Shown in pieces: positions 10,709 through 24,217 of a DNA stretch of 64,000 nt. The position numbers and the translations under genes were made by a program. Source of the stretch: Valencia hispanica (taxonomy: Eukaryota > Chordata > Actinopteri > Cyprinodontiformes > Valenciidae). Where the stretch lies: NCBI GenBank assembly GCA_963556495.2, contig OY747713.1, forward strand, positions 40,985,461-41,049,460, in the 5' to 3' direction. The notes under the pieces were generated by a model, which was not told where the DNA came from, searched no databases, and worked only from the letters and a program-made list of their open reading frames with translations. The stretch's first letter is position 1. Each line of letters begins with the position of its first letter.

Positions 10709-11657
10709 TTAAAACAGATCGGTCTCTCTGGTGCTGTTCATAAATGGCTCACATCATATCTTACAGACAGGACTTTTATGGTAAATTTAGATTAGGGATG
10801 CACCGATATGAAAATTTGGGCCGATACCGATGTCCGATATTAATCCCGCTGTTATGGCCGATAACCGATACGCACCGATATGGTATGCGGTATTTTTCCC
10901 TACACTTTCGACACCATGAAAAATCAACCACACCATCTATATTGCTACTCTGGTTGAGTTAAACACCCCCACATCCCTGCGCCGCATCACTATCGCTGTC
11001 ACATGACCAAACAAACACCACATGGATAACACCCCCCCAAACCACAGACAGAAACATCAAAAAGATAGAAATAAATACACATCGGTTGTTAAAATCGGCC
11101 CTCTGTTACTTATCGGACCGATGCCGATATGTTAAAAAACGCCTAACATCAGCCGATACCGATGTTGATCCCGATATATCGTGCATCCCTAGTTTAGATA
11201 CCTGCTCCTCTAAGGTCCACAAGATCACTTGTGGTGTGCCCCAGGGTTCGATTTTAGGCCCAGTGCTTTTTAACCTTTATATGCTCCCTCTTGGCAGTGT
11301 CATCAGAAGACATGGAGTTAACTTTCACAGTTATGCTGATGATACACTGTTGACACACAGCCAATGGATGCACTTTTTAACTGCATTTCAGACATCAAAT
11401 CCTGGATGGCAGAAAACTTTCTCCAGTTCAACCAGGACAAAACTGAAGTTTTAGTCATCGGTCCTGAGGCTCAGAGAGAGAAGCTTTTACCGAAACTACA
11501 ATCACTGTATTTTAATCCCTCTTTACAAGTGAAGAACCTGGGCGTGATTTTTGACTCTGAGCTGACTTTTATTCCTCACATAAAAAATATTACTAAAACA
11601 GGTTTTTATCAACAAAAGAACATTGCCAGAGTCCGCCCCATTCTCTCTTGTTTTTAA
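10709..11657 (+). pseudogene. L2-type ORF2 part 3: RT motifs B and C
   Basis: The host L2 frame resumes with QIGLSGAVHKWLTSYLTDRT, is interrupted by the MITE (10793-11191), and continues as [20 protein letters not shown] (motif B) and HSYADDTLL. The YADD box at 11332-11343 is intact. A frameshift just after it (about 11350-11370) leads to [15 protein letters not shown] and VKNLGVIFDSELTF, the thumb region. After NIARVRP and a stop near 11655 the sequence passes straight into a 3' UTR (gtaatgcactttgagaagc) with TTTGA repeats, so the C-terminal domain found in the copy at 9437-10317 is missing. Confidence 0.87.
10793..11191. mobile_element. hAT-type MITE in the L2 reverse transcriptase
   Basis: A 399-bp element with inverted ends tagggatgcac / gtgcatcccta sits in the L2 ORF. 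The flanking 8-bp sequences are atttagat (10785-10792) and gtttagat (11192-11199), matching at seven of eight bases, the duplication length expected for hAT transposons. The interior is rich in CCGATA-type motifs and has no open frame of note, so it is non-autonomous. Confidence 0.88.
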
Positions 11658-11705
11658 TCTGTAATGCACTTTGAGAAGCTTTAAAGTTTGATTTGATTTG
11701 ATTTT

Positions 11706-13544
11706 GAGTGAGAGCCATCACACGGGACAAGCTCTGCAGGGTCTCGTGAGTATTTGAAGTGCTAGCTAATGTTAGCTGATGTCCTATATCTAACTTCAAA
11801 TTTGTAGTCTTTTTAATTAGGAATTTTTACAAGCAAATCACAAATCACATGACAAACACAGTCGAAAGCACATCATTAGTTGTTATTTAAATTGAGCTAA
11901 AGCATACCGTATGTGTGATTCAGGGCGTAAAGCAAAGCAGACCAGAATATAACCTTTATCGCTCCATCAACTTTCAATCTTTTTTCTTTTTCAGTCAGGG
12001 GACCCATGGGCCGACCGGAAGGGGAGGAGACTTATACTCCCATGTCTACATGCACAGTCAGCTCAGTCTAAAAAGATCTGAGATGTCCTCAGAGATTCCC
12101 AGTCAACCCTAGTAAGCAAGTTCAACCAGCAGCTTCCTCACAAACCTCTGTCACTTTAACAAATTTACATTTTCTTTATAGCATCTATGTTGTGATTTAA
12201 CGCTTTTGGACTGTGACATAGTTCTTCATTATTCTGAAATATCCATAAACTATCAGCAAAGTGTGCCTGGATTGTTGGAAGGAGTTTGGAGTTTGAGTTT
12301 GGAGGATGTTTTTATCCTACTTGTTATTCATTGCGGTGTTCTTGGGTAGAATCGGACGGAAGGCCACTCCCTTGAATGGAAAGTAAGCCCAAACATGGAT
12401 TGTATCAGGATGCTTCTCTGTCAGAACCACATAGAACTCCCTGTTGCCTTTTCTAGACAATTTGTTTTACAGATATATCCCAATCAATCAGTAGTCTTTT
12501 GAGAAAATAGTGCACCATCACTCTGCTGTCCTTATACTTCTTGTAGAATGTCAGTATGTCCTTGATATTTGACTTGGACAGAAATTGGCTGTTTTATTGA
12601 CTTTCTAAATGTTGTAAAGCCATTATCTAAAGGCCTTCACCTCACTATGCATGCAGATTCTGTTTACTGCTGTAGTAGATCAAGCTCTGCACTGGTGGTC
12701 ACTTTCCCCAGTTGGAAAAGTGTGGAACCAAAAACTGTCAGTCTTGACTGGCTGTATGTATTCAACATTTCTTTGTCCAATGAAACCAATCTCAACCATA
12801 ATACAAGCAAAACATTTTTAAAAAGTGGGATAGTGCCATCTTTTATGGCGCTATTGCAGCAAAATTGACCAAAATGGTTTACACAAAAGATGCAACATCA
12901 CTAAGTCAGTACAAAAGAATATATTTAAAAATATAGTAAAACAGTTTTGTGAATTACTGTTTAAATCAGAAGGAATCAACATGATTAGGAGGTGAGAGTG
13001 AAAATGTATTTCAGGGGATAGAATGAATAGTAGACAGCTGGCATACTGGAGTGATAAGAGAAGCTAGAGTAGTTGGACCTTCCCCGTTCAATATTTTAAT
13101 GTAAACACCGAATCACATACTCAGTCTGAGTGTGTCACTCACTTTACTGTCATGAAGCAAGCAGCTGTTCTCTGTGATAAATACAAACGCGGTGATTAAT
13201 TCGCTCCATGCAACAGACGCTGCACCATGTGATGAGCGCAAAATAACAGCATGTGGGTTCAAAAAGAAAACAAAAGTGTACAATCTCCCAGATGTGTGAG
13301 GAAAATGTTGGATTCAAAATAATTAGTCAAACACAAACACAGATTTCCTGGAATGCACACACATGGCTAAGAATAACGTAAAACGCAAATAATTGTGTTT
13401 ATCAAACAAAATGTAAGGATTGTTCCATGCTGCAGAGCTCAGTAAAGGTGTCTTTTTGGCTTTGAGGGCTGTTTCATGATCATTTACAGGAAGTAACTTG
13501 AAGCAGGTGTGGTGTTTTAATGAGTTAGTGAAGTTCAGCTCTTT
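11706..13544. other. unassigned AT-rich spacer
   Basis: About 1.8 kb in which I recognise no gene, RNA or repeat family. Short open frames (for example 12569-12868) have no recognisable motif. Confidence 0.5.
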
Positions 13545-13738
13545 TTTTTTTAGGTTTTTTTTTTGGCCACAGTGGCCTTTATTGAAAGTGGACAGGCTTA
13601 TAGGAAGGGGAGAGAAGCAGGGGAGAGACATTCGGCAAATGTCCTCAGGCTGGAATCGAATCCGGGACAACCGCATCGAGGACTAAGGCCTCTGAACATG
13701 GGGCGCCCATCTTAACCCACTGCGCCACGCGACGCCCC
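13545..13738 (-). mobile_element. tRNA-derived SINE
   Basis: On the minus strand the element opens with a tRNA-like head: an A box (tggcgcagtggg) and a B box (ggattcgattcc) in the right order. A body ending caataaaggccactgtggcc and an A-rich tail follow (seen as T runs at 13541-13565). It is flanked by a 17-bp duplication, agtgaagttcagctctt at 13528-13544 and agtgaagtccagctctt at 13739-13755, with one mismatch. Transcription would be by RNA polymerase III and mobilisation by a partner LINE. It is not a functional tRNA gene. Confidence 0.92.
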
Positions 13739-14059
13739 AGTGAAGTCCAGCTCTTGACTAATGCCAGATGGAACAGCAAACGTCTGGAATGAAGGCTTAT
13801 GGCACCTTTAGCAGTTTAAATGCAGCCACTGATTCTACAAGATATCCGAAACGTGTTTACAGCACCTCTGGATATGAACTCAACTCTTTGTGTCCATGTT
13901 TTTGCTTCTTTGTTCCACTTGAATGTTTAAGATCATGGAACACATTTCTAAATTAGCTAAAGATAACTTAAGTAAATGAAAAAGGTCATTTCATTTCAAT
14001 AAATAAATGTTTAATAGAAATAAAATAAAAACATTAGAACTGGAACAGTTATCAATGGG

Positions 14060-14391
14060 TTCCCCTGAGGCAGAGGTGAAAATGACAAAGGAACCAAATG
14101 GACTAATCAGAGGGAAATGAGGAATAGCTGAGGCAGAATGCAAGGAGGGAAAACTGAGACTACTTACAGAGAGGGAGCTAAACTAAGGATCATAGAAACT
14201 ACCAACCAAGAAAAGAAGCCTGACAAAAATCTAAGAGAAAATAAATACAAATGTAAAAGGAGTAAAACACAAATCCAAATATTATGGCAACATCTTAATG
14301 GCAATGACAACTATTTAGCAAAAATGACAATTGAAAACATACAAGAAAATGATAAAACACAAACAAAAACCAAACACCCAGGAATAAGACA
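14060..14391. repeat. possible degenerate LTR-like fragment
   Basis: The purine-rich text and the end (aaacaccca..aataagaca near 14368-14391) resemble the right end of the LTR-like element at 60523-61157 (aaacacctaggaactatgaca). No target duplication or left end could be placed. Confidence 0.25.
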
Positions 14392-14670
14392 GTGAAAGCT
14401 AATATCTACAAAGAGAGAAAACATGGAGCAGTGCTGAATCTTCCCAGGAGCGGCCAGCCTAGCACAATTACTCCAAGAACACCGCAGGCCTCCCTTTTCT
14501 CAGTTAAGGTCAGTATTCCTTATTTAGAAATAAGTAAAAAATGGCTTCTATGGCATACTAACAGTCAAAAATGTTGGTGGCAGTGTGATGGTCTAAATTG
14601 CTGCCAAAAAGCAGCTACAAATCTATCCCACATACTCCCAAGAGAGCGTTTGTCCTTAAAAAAAAGAATC
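14392..14670 (+). pseudogene. Tc1-like transposase fragment
   Basis: The frame contains HGAVLNLPRSGQPSTITPRTPQ split by divergence, then ASLFSVKVS and, after an apparent deletion, a degenerate segment around NVGGSVMV. The first part corresponds to the basic linker between the helix-turn-helix domains of Tc1-like transposases, the last to the start of the GGG-x-x-M-x-W block in the catalytic domain. I could not place TIRs. The identification is by motif memory. Confidence 0.55.
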
Positions 14671-14825
14671 TGATTTGTGCTTACGCTAACTCGCTGTCAT
14701 ATTCTGTGGTTCCCAAAATTATATTACACTTCATACACAAACAACCACTTTCTTCCTTTTCAATTGTTTGTTAGCACGAAGCAGCCAATCACACAGCAGC
14801 ACCTCAATGCATTTAGATATACAAC

Positions 14826-15525
14826 CTACTGAGCATCAGAATGAGGAAGAAAGGGTGGTTTAATTGAGATGGCAGGGAAGTGCCAGTCGAACTGGTCTGA
14901 ATATTTCAAACGCTGCTGATCCACATGGATCTTCCCACGAAAAAAAACATCTCTGGGGATTACAGAGAATGATCTAAAAAAAGAGAAACTATCAACTGAA
15001 AGCAGTAGGATGTTGTTGATGTCAGCGGAAAAAAGGCAGACTCCTTCGAGATGATAGAAAGGCAACAGTTGATCAAAGCACCAGAATATCACCTCTGAAC
15101 ACAGGACACGTCAACCCTTGAAGCAGATGGCGTCTCAATTTCAGCTGTGCCAATCAGATGGAAAGGTGATAACATGAAAGCATGGATCCATCCTGCCTTG
15201 TATCAATGATCCAAAGGCTGCTGGTGCTATAATATTGTGGGTGGTGTTTTCTTGCCACACTTTAGATCCCTTAGTACCAGCTGATCATCACTTAAAACAC
15301 CACAGCCTACCCAACCATTGTGGTGGAATGGAAGAGACACATCTTGGATGTGCAGTCGGCCAATCTGCAGTACCTATGTCATGCTGTCATGTCAATATGG
15401 ACACTTGAAATGTTTCTGAACCCCTCTTTTCTCTTTGCCATAAAGTTCTAAATAGGTTTTGAAGGTAAACAAGGGCCCAACCCAGTATTAGCAAGGTGTA
15501 CATAATAATATGGCTGATGAGCACA
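14826..15525 (+). mobile_element. Tc1-like transposon relic, internally deleted
   Basis: The DNA from gagcatcagaatgagg, through acagagaatgatc and gatagaaaggcaacag, to aacatgaaagcatggatcc and caaggtgtacataataat follows, in order, a common teleost Tc1-like transposase gene. Large pieces between them are missing and many stops are present. The right end resembles that family's terminus, but a clean TIR pair or TA duplication was not found, so the limits are approximate. Confidence 0.65.
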
Positions 15526-15586
15526 TATGGTAGTGCAGAGTCTGTTTTATGAAGGCCTTATCTATGCTGCTTTCAATGAGAAAATA

Positions 15587-16734
15587 CAGTGAAGGAAAAA
15601 AATATTTGGCAGCCACCAATTGTCCAAGTTGTCCCACTTAAAAACATGAGAGAGAGGTCTGTAATTTTCATCATTGGCACACTTCAGCTGTGAGAGATAT
15701 AATGTAAAAGAAAAATCCAGAAAATCCCATTGTATGATTTTTTTTAAAAGAATGTATTGGTATAATGGTGCAGAAAATAAGAACTTACAACCAAGCAACA
15801 AGAGGAACAGTGAGGAAACATCCTAGAACTACACAGTACTTCAACGACCTGAAGTGAGCTGGGACAACTGTAACAAAGGTTACTATTAGTAACACACTAC
15901 GTCATCATGGATTAAGATCTTGCAGTCCCCCTACTTAAGCCAACACATTTCCAGTCCAGTCTAAAGTTTACCAGAGACCATCTGGATGATCCAGAGGAGG
16001 ATTGGCAGAATGTCACGATGTCAGATTAGACCAACATAGAACTCTTTGGTATAAATGCTACTCGCCGTGTTTGGAGGGGGAATAATGCTGAGTTGCATCC
16101 CAAGAACACCATACCCACTGTGAAGCACGGGGGTGGAAACATTATGCTTTGGGGCTGGTTTTCTGCAAAGGTTTCAGGACAACTGATCCGTATCAAGGAA
16201 AGGATGAATGGAGCCATGTATCGTATAATTTTGGGCAAAAACGTCCTTCCATCAGTGAGAGAGTTGTGGATCAAACGTGTCTGGATCTTCCAGCATGACA
16301 ATGATCTCAAACACATTACCTGGGCAACAAAGGAGTGGCTACATAAAAAGCATTTCAAGGTTCTGGAGTGGTCTAGCCAGCGACAGCCCCAAAACATCAC
16401 AGCTCTAGAGAAGATCTGCATGGAAGAATGGGCCAGAATGCCAGCTATAGTGTGTGGAAACCTGGTGAAGACCTACAGTAAACATTTGACCTCTGCCATT
16501 GGCAACCAAGGTTATATTACAAAATATTGAGGTGAACTTTTGTTATTGACCAAATACTTATTTTCTGCACCTTTATACAAATAAATTCTTTAAAATATAT
16601 ACAAGGTGATTTCCTGATTTATTTATTTTTTTTCACATTCTGTCTCTCACAGCGGAAGTGTACCTATGATGAAAAATACAGACCTCTCTCATCTTTTTAA
16701 GTGGGACAACTTGCACAATCGGTGGCTGCCACTG
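15587..16734 (+). mobile_element. Tc1/mariner transposon with long TIRs
   Basis: This 1148-bp element starts cagtg, ends cactg and is flanked by TA on both sides (15585-15586 and 16735-16736). The terminal inverted repeats are long, at least 140 bp: the left arm contains caagttgtcccacttaaaaa near 15624 and the right arm carries its reverse complement near 16700. The transposase inside is oriented + and is a pseudogene. It is shorter than typical full Tc1 elements because of internal deletions. It cannot be autonomous, but its TIRs could in principle be substrates for a related transposase. Confidence 0.92.
16018..16530 (+). pseudogene. Tc1 transposase catalytic domain, disrupted
   Basis: The C-terminal DDE domain is readable. 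An Asp codon at 16024-16026 in the first catalytic position is followed directly by a TAG (16027-16029). Then come [31 protein letters not shown], and the block FQHDND (about 16288), which carries the second Asp. After [17 protein letters not shown] the sequence jumps to [11 protein letters not shown]: the intervening segment, which in the family holds the third catalytic residue (Glu), is deleted. The frame ends GYITKY-stop at 16530. The N-terminal DNA-binding half (15780-16010) is only a scatter of fragments with stops. Confidence 0.9.
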
Positions 16735-16736
16735 TA

Positions 16737-17742
16737 AATGCAACCCCAAAACCTCATAGACACACAAACTCGGCCTACAGCGTTGCCCCTCAAAGGTTTG
16801 CTATAGTCTTCCTCTATTGTCTCTCTTCAGGGATGAACAGTTACCGTGGGGTTCAATTTAGTTCACAGCACATGACATCAGTGTTCTTATGTCTGCAGAG
16901 AGTACGTTGCACCATAACGATGATGCCCTCTGCAGAATTTCAACTCTAATTGACCATGCCATAACAACTAAGCGTCCCCTGAGGACAATATCGCTGTGTT
17001 CTGGATGTTCTCTCACATCAGTAGACACATGGCTTAGAGGTTGGTTCAAGTCATACTGACTTTGTGAGCCTCACAACCATCAGGAAGTCAACATCAATTG
17101 CTGCTGTAATGCCTTCCGTCATGCTGGTCTCTTAATACCGGACTCTGTGCATCAATCTCTGGGCACATAGTTATTCTTTGTGATACTTTGTAGTAGATCT
17201 CAATACTCTTAGTAGTCTAAGTGGAAATGCTAAAGATGAATATCTGACGTTGGAATTCTCAAGGATGTTAAGTCATAGGTGTGCTTTCTTGCAATTCCCC
17301 TCAACTTTAAATGTAATGCTGCTCATTTCAACTGACTGTTTTGCTTTGGGTCTGTTTTTGTGGTTTATTTTCATTGTTATAAATGATTTAAAGCGTGTCA
17401 ACCTTCAAACTTAATCTTTTTATAATTTTTGCTCAACCAGAAAAACAGCTCTGCTTTATCCAGTTCTACTTGCCTATGGTTTTCAGTCTACACACATATT
17501 CCCTCACTCTTAAATGTCAAGGATAAAAGCCAAAACATTTGAAACAATTTCTATTTTTATTTTCATACCGTATCTTGAGCAACTTGAAAAGATTAATGGT
17601 TCCTACTTCGAAGTTGCTGAATGGAGAATTCCAGGCAATTATTTTTTTTCCTCCCTTGAAATGAATACACAATACTGTACTGTAGTAACTGACTCTATTA
17701 TGCAGGCAGACTTACGGTGATGAGTATTGACATACATTGAGA
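16737..17742. other. unassigned spacer
   Basis: About 1 kb without a recognised gene or repeat. Only short frames without motifs are present. Confidence 0.45.
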
Positions 17743-18464
17743 TCGAAGACATGACCTTTGTGTCCTCTTCAGTGCAGGATGAAACGCTGGACCATTAGCA
17801 TTTCCTGCTGTGAATATTGCAGTCCATATTAGTCCCATGTGACTTTACATAATCCTGCAAGTTGTCAATTCAATTTGTTTGGAGGATGCACAGCAGAATC
17901 TCAGAGCAGAAACTTTTACCATTAGACATTTTGTTTTTCCGAGACTTATATGTTGGTGCCTTTCCCTACCAGCGTTGCCCAACTAGATAATGGCATTTTT
18001 GCCTAAATCTTTTTTTGCCAGATATCTTATCAATGTCAGATTAAACATTGATGAAGTCTTATTTGATCTAAACCATTGTATTGTCGCTCTGGATGCATGT
18101 TTAGGGTTGGGTCTCTTGCTGGTTTTCTTCCAGGATTGTCCAGTATTTAGCTACTTTTAGTTTTAGCTGTGAGATTGGCCGCCTTAATGCACGGGTCAAC
18201 CGGGGCGGTGGCCAGGGGCCTATGATGCTCTGGGGGCCTATCATTTCAGGTAAAAAAAAAAAACCAAAAGAAACCTTTCATTACTTGTCAGGTTTTCTGT
18301 CATTCATCTTATATGCTAATTTAATGCTGCTGATTGATCCAAATTACACGTGACCTACTTCACCCACGTGGCCTCTAAAGTTCCCATTGCACCATGAGCT
18401 CACGAATCAAACAATTTAGACATTTTCAGGGCGTGGTCATCTGGATGTAAAGAAACGTTGAAAA
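17743..18464 (+). repeat. 720-bp duplicated segment, copy A
   Basis: This segment (tcgaagacatgacc... to ...agaaacgttgaaaa) recurs at 19461-20180 in the same orientation with only about a dozen visible differences. It contains a higher-GC patch (ggccgccttaatgcacggg, ggggcctatgatgctctggg). Copy A continues beyond its end into a possible hAT transposase start; copy B does not. Confidence 0.95.
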
Positions 18465-18469
18465 ATGTT

Positions 18470-18850
18470 GGGGAAGTAATTTGAGAGCAGTGCTCAGAAA
18501 AGAAAAGCGATTCGTGAGAAGGAGCTTCGAGACAAAGAAAGAAATAAGAAAGAAAATGCCTAAGCTGACAGATTTCTTTAAGTCAGCTAAAGAAGTAAGA
18601 CATAGCTAGCTCTCTGACACACCGGGCAGAGAGGAGGATGCTGCAGCAGCACCTGTAGGCATGGAGCAGCCCGCGCAGCAGGGAACCGCAGATGAGGAGG
18701 CGCAGCCGATAAGAGCGAGACATGGGAGATTTCTACTGAAGGTTTTCGTTTTTTTTTCTAAATACACACTGGATATTTTAGTTATTCTGGAAATACAGTC
18801 ATATCACGCTGGATTATTGTTTTCAGCAAGGAAAAAACAAAGGTAAGGAA
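18470..18850 (+). pseudogene. possible hAT-type transposase N-terminus
   Basis: A lysine/arginine-rich stretch leads to MPKLTDFFKSAKEV (about 18556-18597) followed by a stop. The KMPKLTxFF signature resembles the first coding part of hAT/ZMYM-like transposases. A second open stretch (MEQPAQQGTADEEAQPI, 18661 onward) then fades. The catalytic and dimerisation domains are absent, so the call rests on this short motif. Confidence 0.4.
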
Positions 18851-19460
18851 ACATTTATGCTCTTGTTTTTCAAATGCTGTAGGTATTTTTGGGCTTATCT
18901 TGCTGCTCATTTGCTGAAATTTGCACGTTGCGTGATGAAACTTGCAGCTTTAGAATCTGTGAGATGCTGGCTTTCAGGGAAGGCAAAGTTTGCTCGGTTC
19001 TGTTCGGCAGGGTGACCGACAGGTTTGGTTTAATGTGTTCATGTAAAAATCGCAAAATAGCACAACTGCTCTTTTAGTTGCTTGTTATTTTTTCTGGGTT
19101 TGGAGGTCACAAAAACTATTTATGAGTCTTTAGCTGAGATTCTGAGGTTTATAATGATAGGACATGCTTAGTGACCACAGGTCAACTAAATTCGGACATT
19201 CTCTCCGCCCTTTCCCCCACAGTGACCCAGCAGCGGGGCTGTGGGGTGGAACAGGTTAAATGTAAATCAATAACCACTTGCTGACACATTGGCCATATTG
19301 CTGCCCATGGTGCTGAAAGGAGTGTGTGTGTGTGTGTGTGTGTACATGTATAGCTATACTTGTCTGGACCAACCTTTGACAGGCCACCAGCATTGTGTGG
19401 ACATTTGTAGTTGTGAGGACATTTTGCCTGGTCCCCACAATGTTTAACAAGCTATTAAAC

Positions 19461-20180
19461 TCGAAGACATGACCTTTGTGTCCTCTTCAGTGCAGGATGA
19501 AACGCTGGACCATTAGCATTTCCTGCTGTGAATATTGCAGTCCATATTAGTCCCATGTGACTTTACATAATCCTGCAAGTTGTCAAGTCAATTTGTTTGG
19601 AGGATGCACAGCAGAATCTCAGAGCAGAAACTTTTACCATTAGACATTTTGTTTTTCCGAGACTTATATGTTGGTGCCTTTCCCTACCAGCGTTGCCCAA
19701 CTAGATAATGGCATTTTTGCCTAAATCTTTTTATGCCAGATAGCTTATCAATGTCAGATTAAACATTTATGAAGTCTTATTTGATCTAAACCATTGTATT
19801 GTCGCTCTGGATGCATGTTTAGGGTTGGGTCTCTTGCTGGTTTTCTTCCAGGATTGTCCAGTATTTAGCTACTTTTAGTTTTAGCTGTGAGATTGGCCGC
19901 CTTAATGCACGGGCCAACCGGGGCGGTGGCCAGGGGCCTATGATGCTCTGGGGGCCTATCATTTCAGGTAAAAAAAACCCCAAAAGAAACGTTTTATAAC
20001 TTGTCAGGTTTTCTGTCATTCATCTTATATGCTAATTTAATGCTGCTGATTGATCCAAATTACACGTGACCTACTTCACCCACGTGGCCTCTAAAGTTCC
20101 CATTGCACCATGAGCTCACCAATCAAACAATTTAGACATTTTCAGAGCGTGGTCATCTGGATGTAAAGAAACGTTGAAAA
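19461..20180 (+). repeat. 720-bp duplicated segment, copy B
   Basis: Direct copy of 17743-18464, about 1.72 kb downstream. Its edges coincide with a break in the TG-flanked repeat that is uninterrupted at 45240-45260, so this copy is an insertion. No clear target duplication is visible at the joints. Confidence 0.93.
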
Positions 20181-20324
20181 CTACTTAGGTTTAGAGGGAT
20201 GGTGTGAATTAGGTTGAGGTTAGGGTTAGGCATGTGTCACTAATGGTTAGGTTTAGGGAAAGTGTCTGGGTTAGGCATGGTAAAATCAATGGAAGTCAAT
20301 ACAATGTCAACACAAGTATACCAA

Positions 20325-20429
<105 letters not shown>

Positions 20430-20532
20430 ACATGATGCACAACAACCTGTTCTCAGCTGCTTTTGATTAGGTTTTTATTCTAAGTTATAAATCTGCACGG
20501 CTTCTTTTAACATAGATTTTTTCATTTTAAAT

Positions 20533-20662
20533 CATGCTTTTTATTCCTGTACTTTTGCTTTTTCTGCACCCTGCTGTAATGCTTTTGATGTTTTATGCAA
20601 AGCACTTTGAATTGTCCTGTAACATGAATTGTGCTATACAAATAAACTTGCCTTGCCTTCTT
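20533..20662 (+). mobile_element. LINE 3' tail (TTGCC-type)
   Basis: The text aaagcactttgaattgtcc and gctatacaaataaacttgcc, followed by a TTGCC repeat, is a characteristic LINE 3' terminus in teleosts. A shorter, similar tail lies at 24652-24718. Confidence 0.6.
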
Positions 20663-21063
20663 TCAAGAGAAGGTCCTTGCACTGACTTGTTAGCTGCTGT
20701 TCTTTGTTTCTGCTGTCATCACTACATGATGTTTATGCAGAGGTGATGGTGGTATTCACTACTTTGTTATATGTTTTATGGTGTTCAATACAAAAATAAA
20801 ATAGATATGTTGGCTTTGATAATATATTTTAAATTTTCAGCATACCTATTTATCTATGAAAGAAAGATGTATCTATCTATACACAAATATAGGAGCCGTA
20901 TATAACACACACATATATAAGGGCCGTGGGGGGGGGGGCTACTGAGCCCCTCTGCCCCGGGGAACTATCAGCTGGTTAAGGTGGCCCTGGCTATGACGTA
21001 TCACGTGACCTAGGCACACGTCTTGATATGCGTCAAGAGTGAGTTTTTTTTTTTCAAATAAAA

Positions 21064-24217
<3,154 letters not shown>

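Larger units (their letters stand above)
2500..11705 (+). mobile_element. L2-type LINE, near full length, multiply interrupted
   Basis: One two-ORF non-LTR retrotransposon can be followed from a GC-rich 5' region near 2500 (gcgcatgcgtcggcg) to a 3' tail of TTTGA repeats ending near 11705. In order it has an ORF1 with a SGNH-esterase-like domain, an AP-type endonuclease, and a reverse transcriptase ending in YADD. Later insertions at 4922-5664, 6665-10708 (with its own nested insert) and 10793-11191 split it. Removing these and their target duplications leaves about 4.0 kb. The coding part jumps straight from the region after YADD to the 3' UTR, so the C-terminal domain is deleted. Frameshifts and stops show it is dead. 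Assignment to L2/CR1-type follows from the esterase-bearing ORF1, the APE-RT order and the TTTGA tail. The 5' limit is approximate. Confidence 0.88.

Noticed and set aside
12300..12560. possible further transposon text
   Set aside because: Some phrases recall antisense Tc1-like DNA, but no ordered set of motifs or inverted ends could be shown.
13545..13738. tRNA gene
   Set aside because: A and B boxes are present, but the element has a SINE body, tail and target duplication, so it is not a functional tRNA gene.
20220..20275. telomere-like ggttaggg/ggtttaggg runs (also 45275-45300)
   Set aside because: Only one or two TTAGGG-like units as part of the TG-flanked repeat unit; not an interstitial telomere array.
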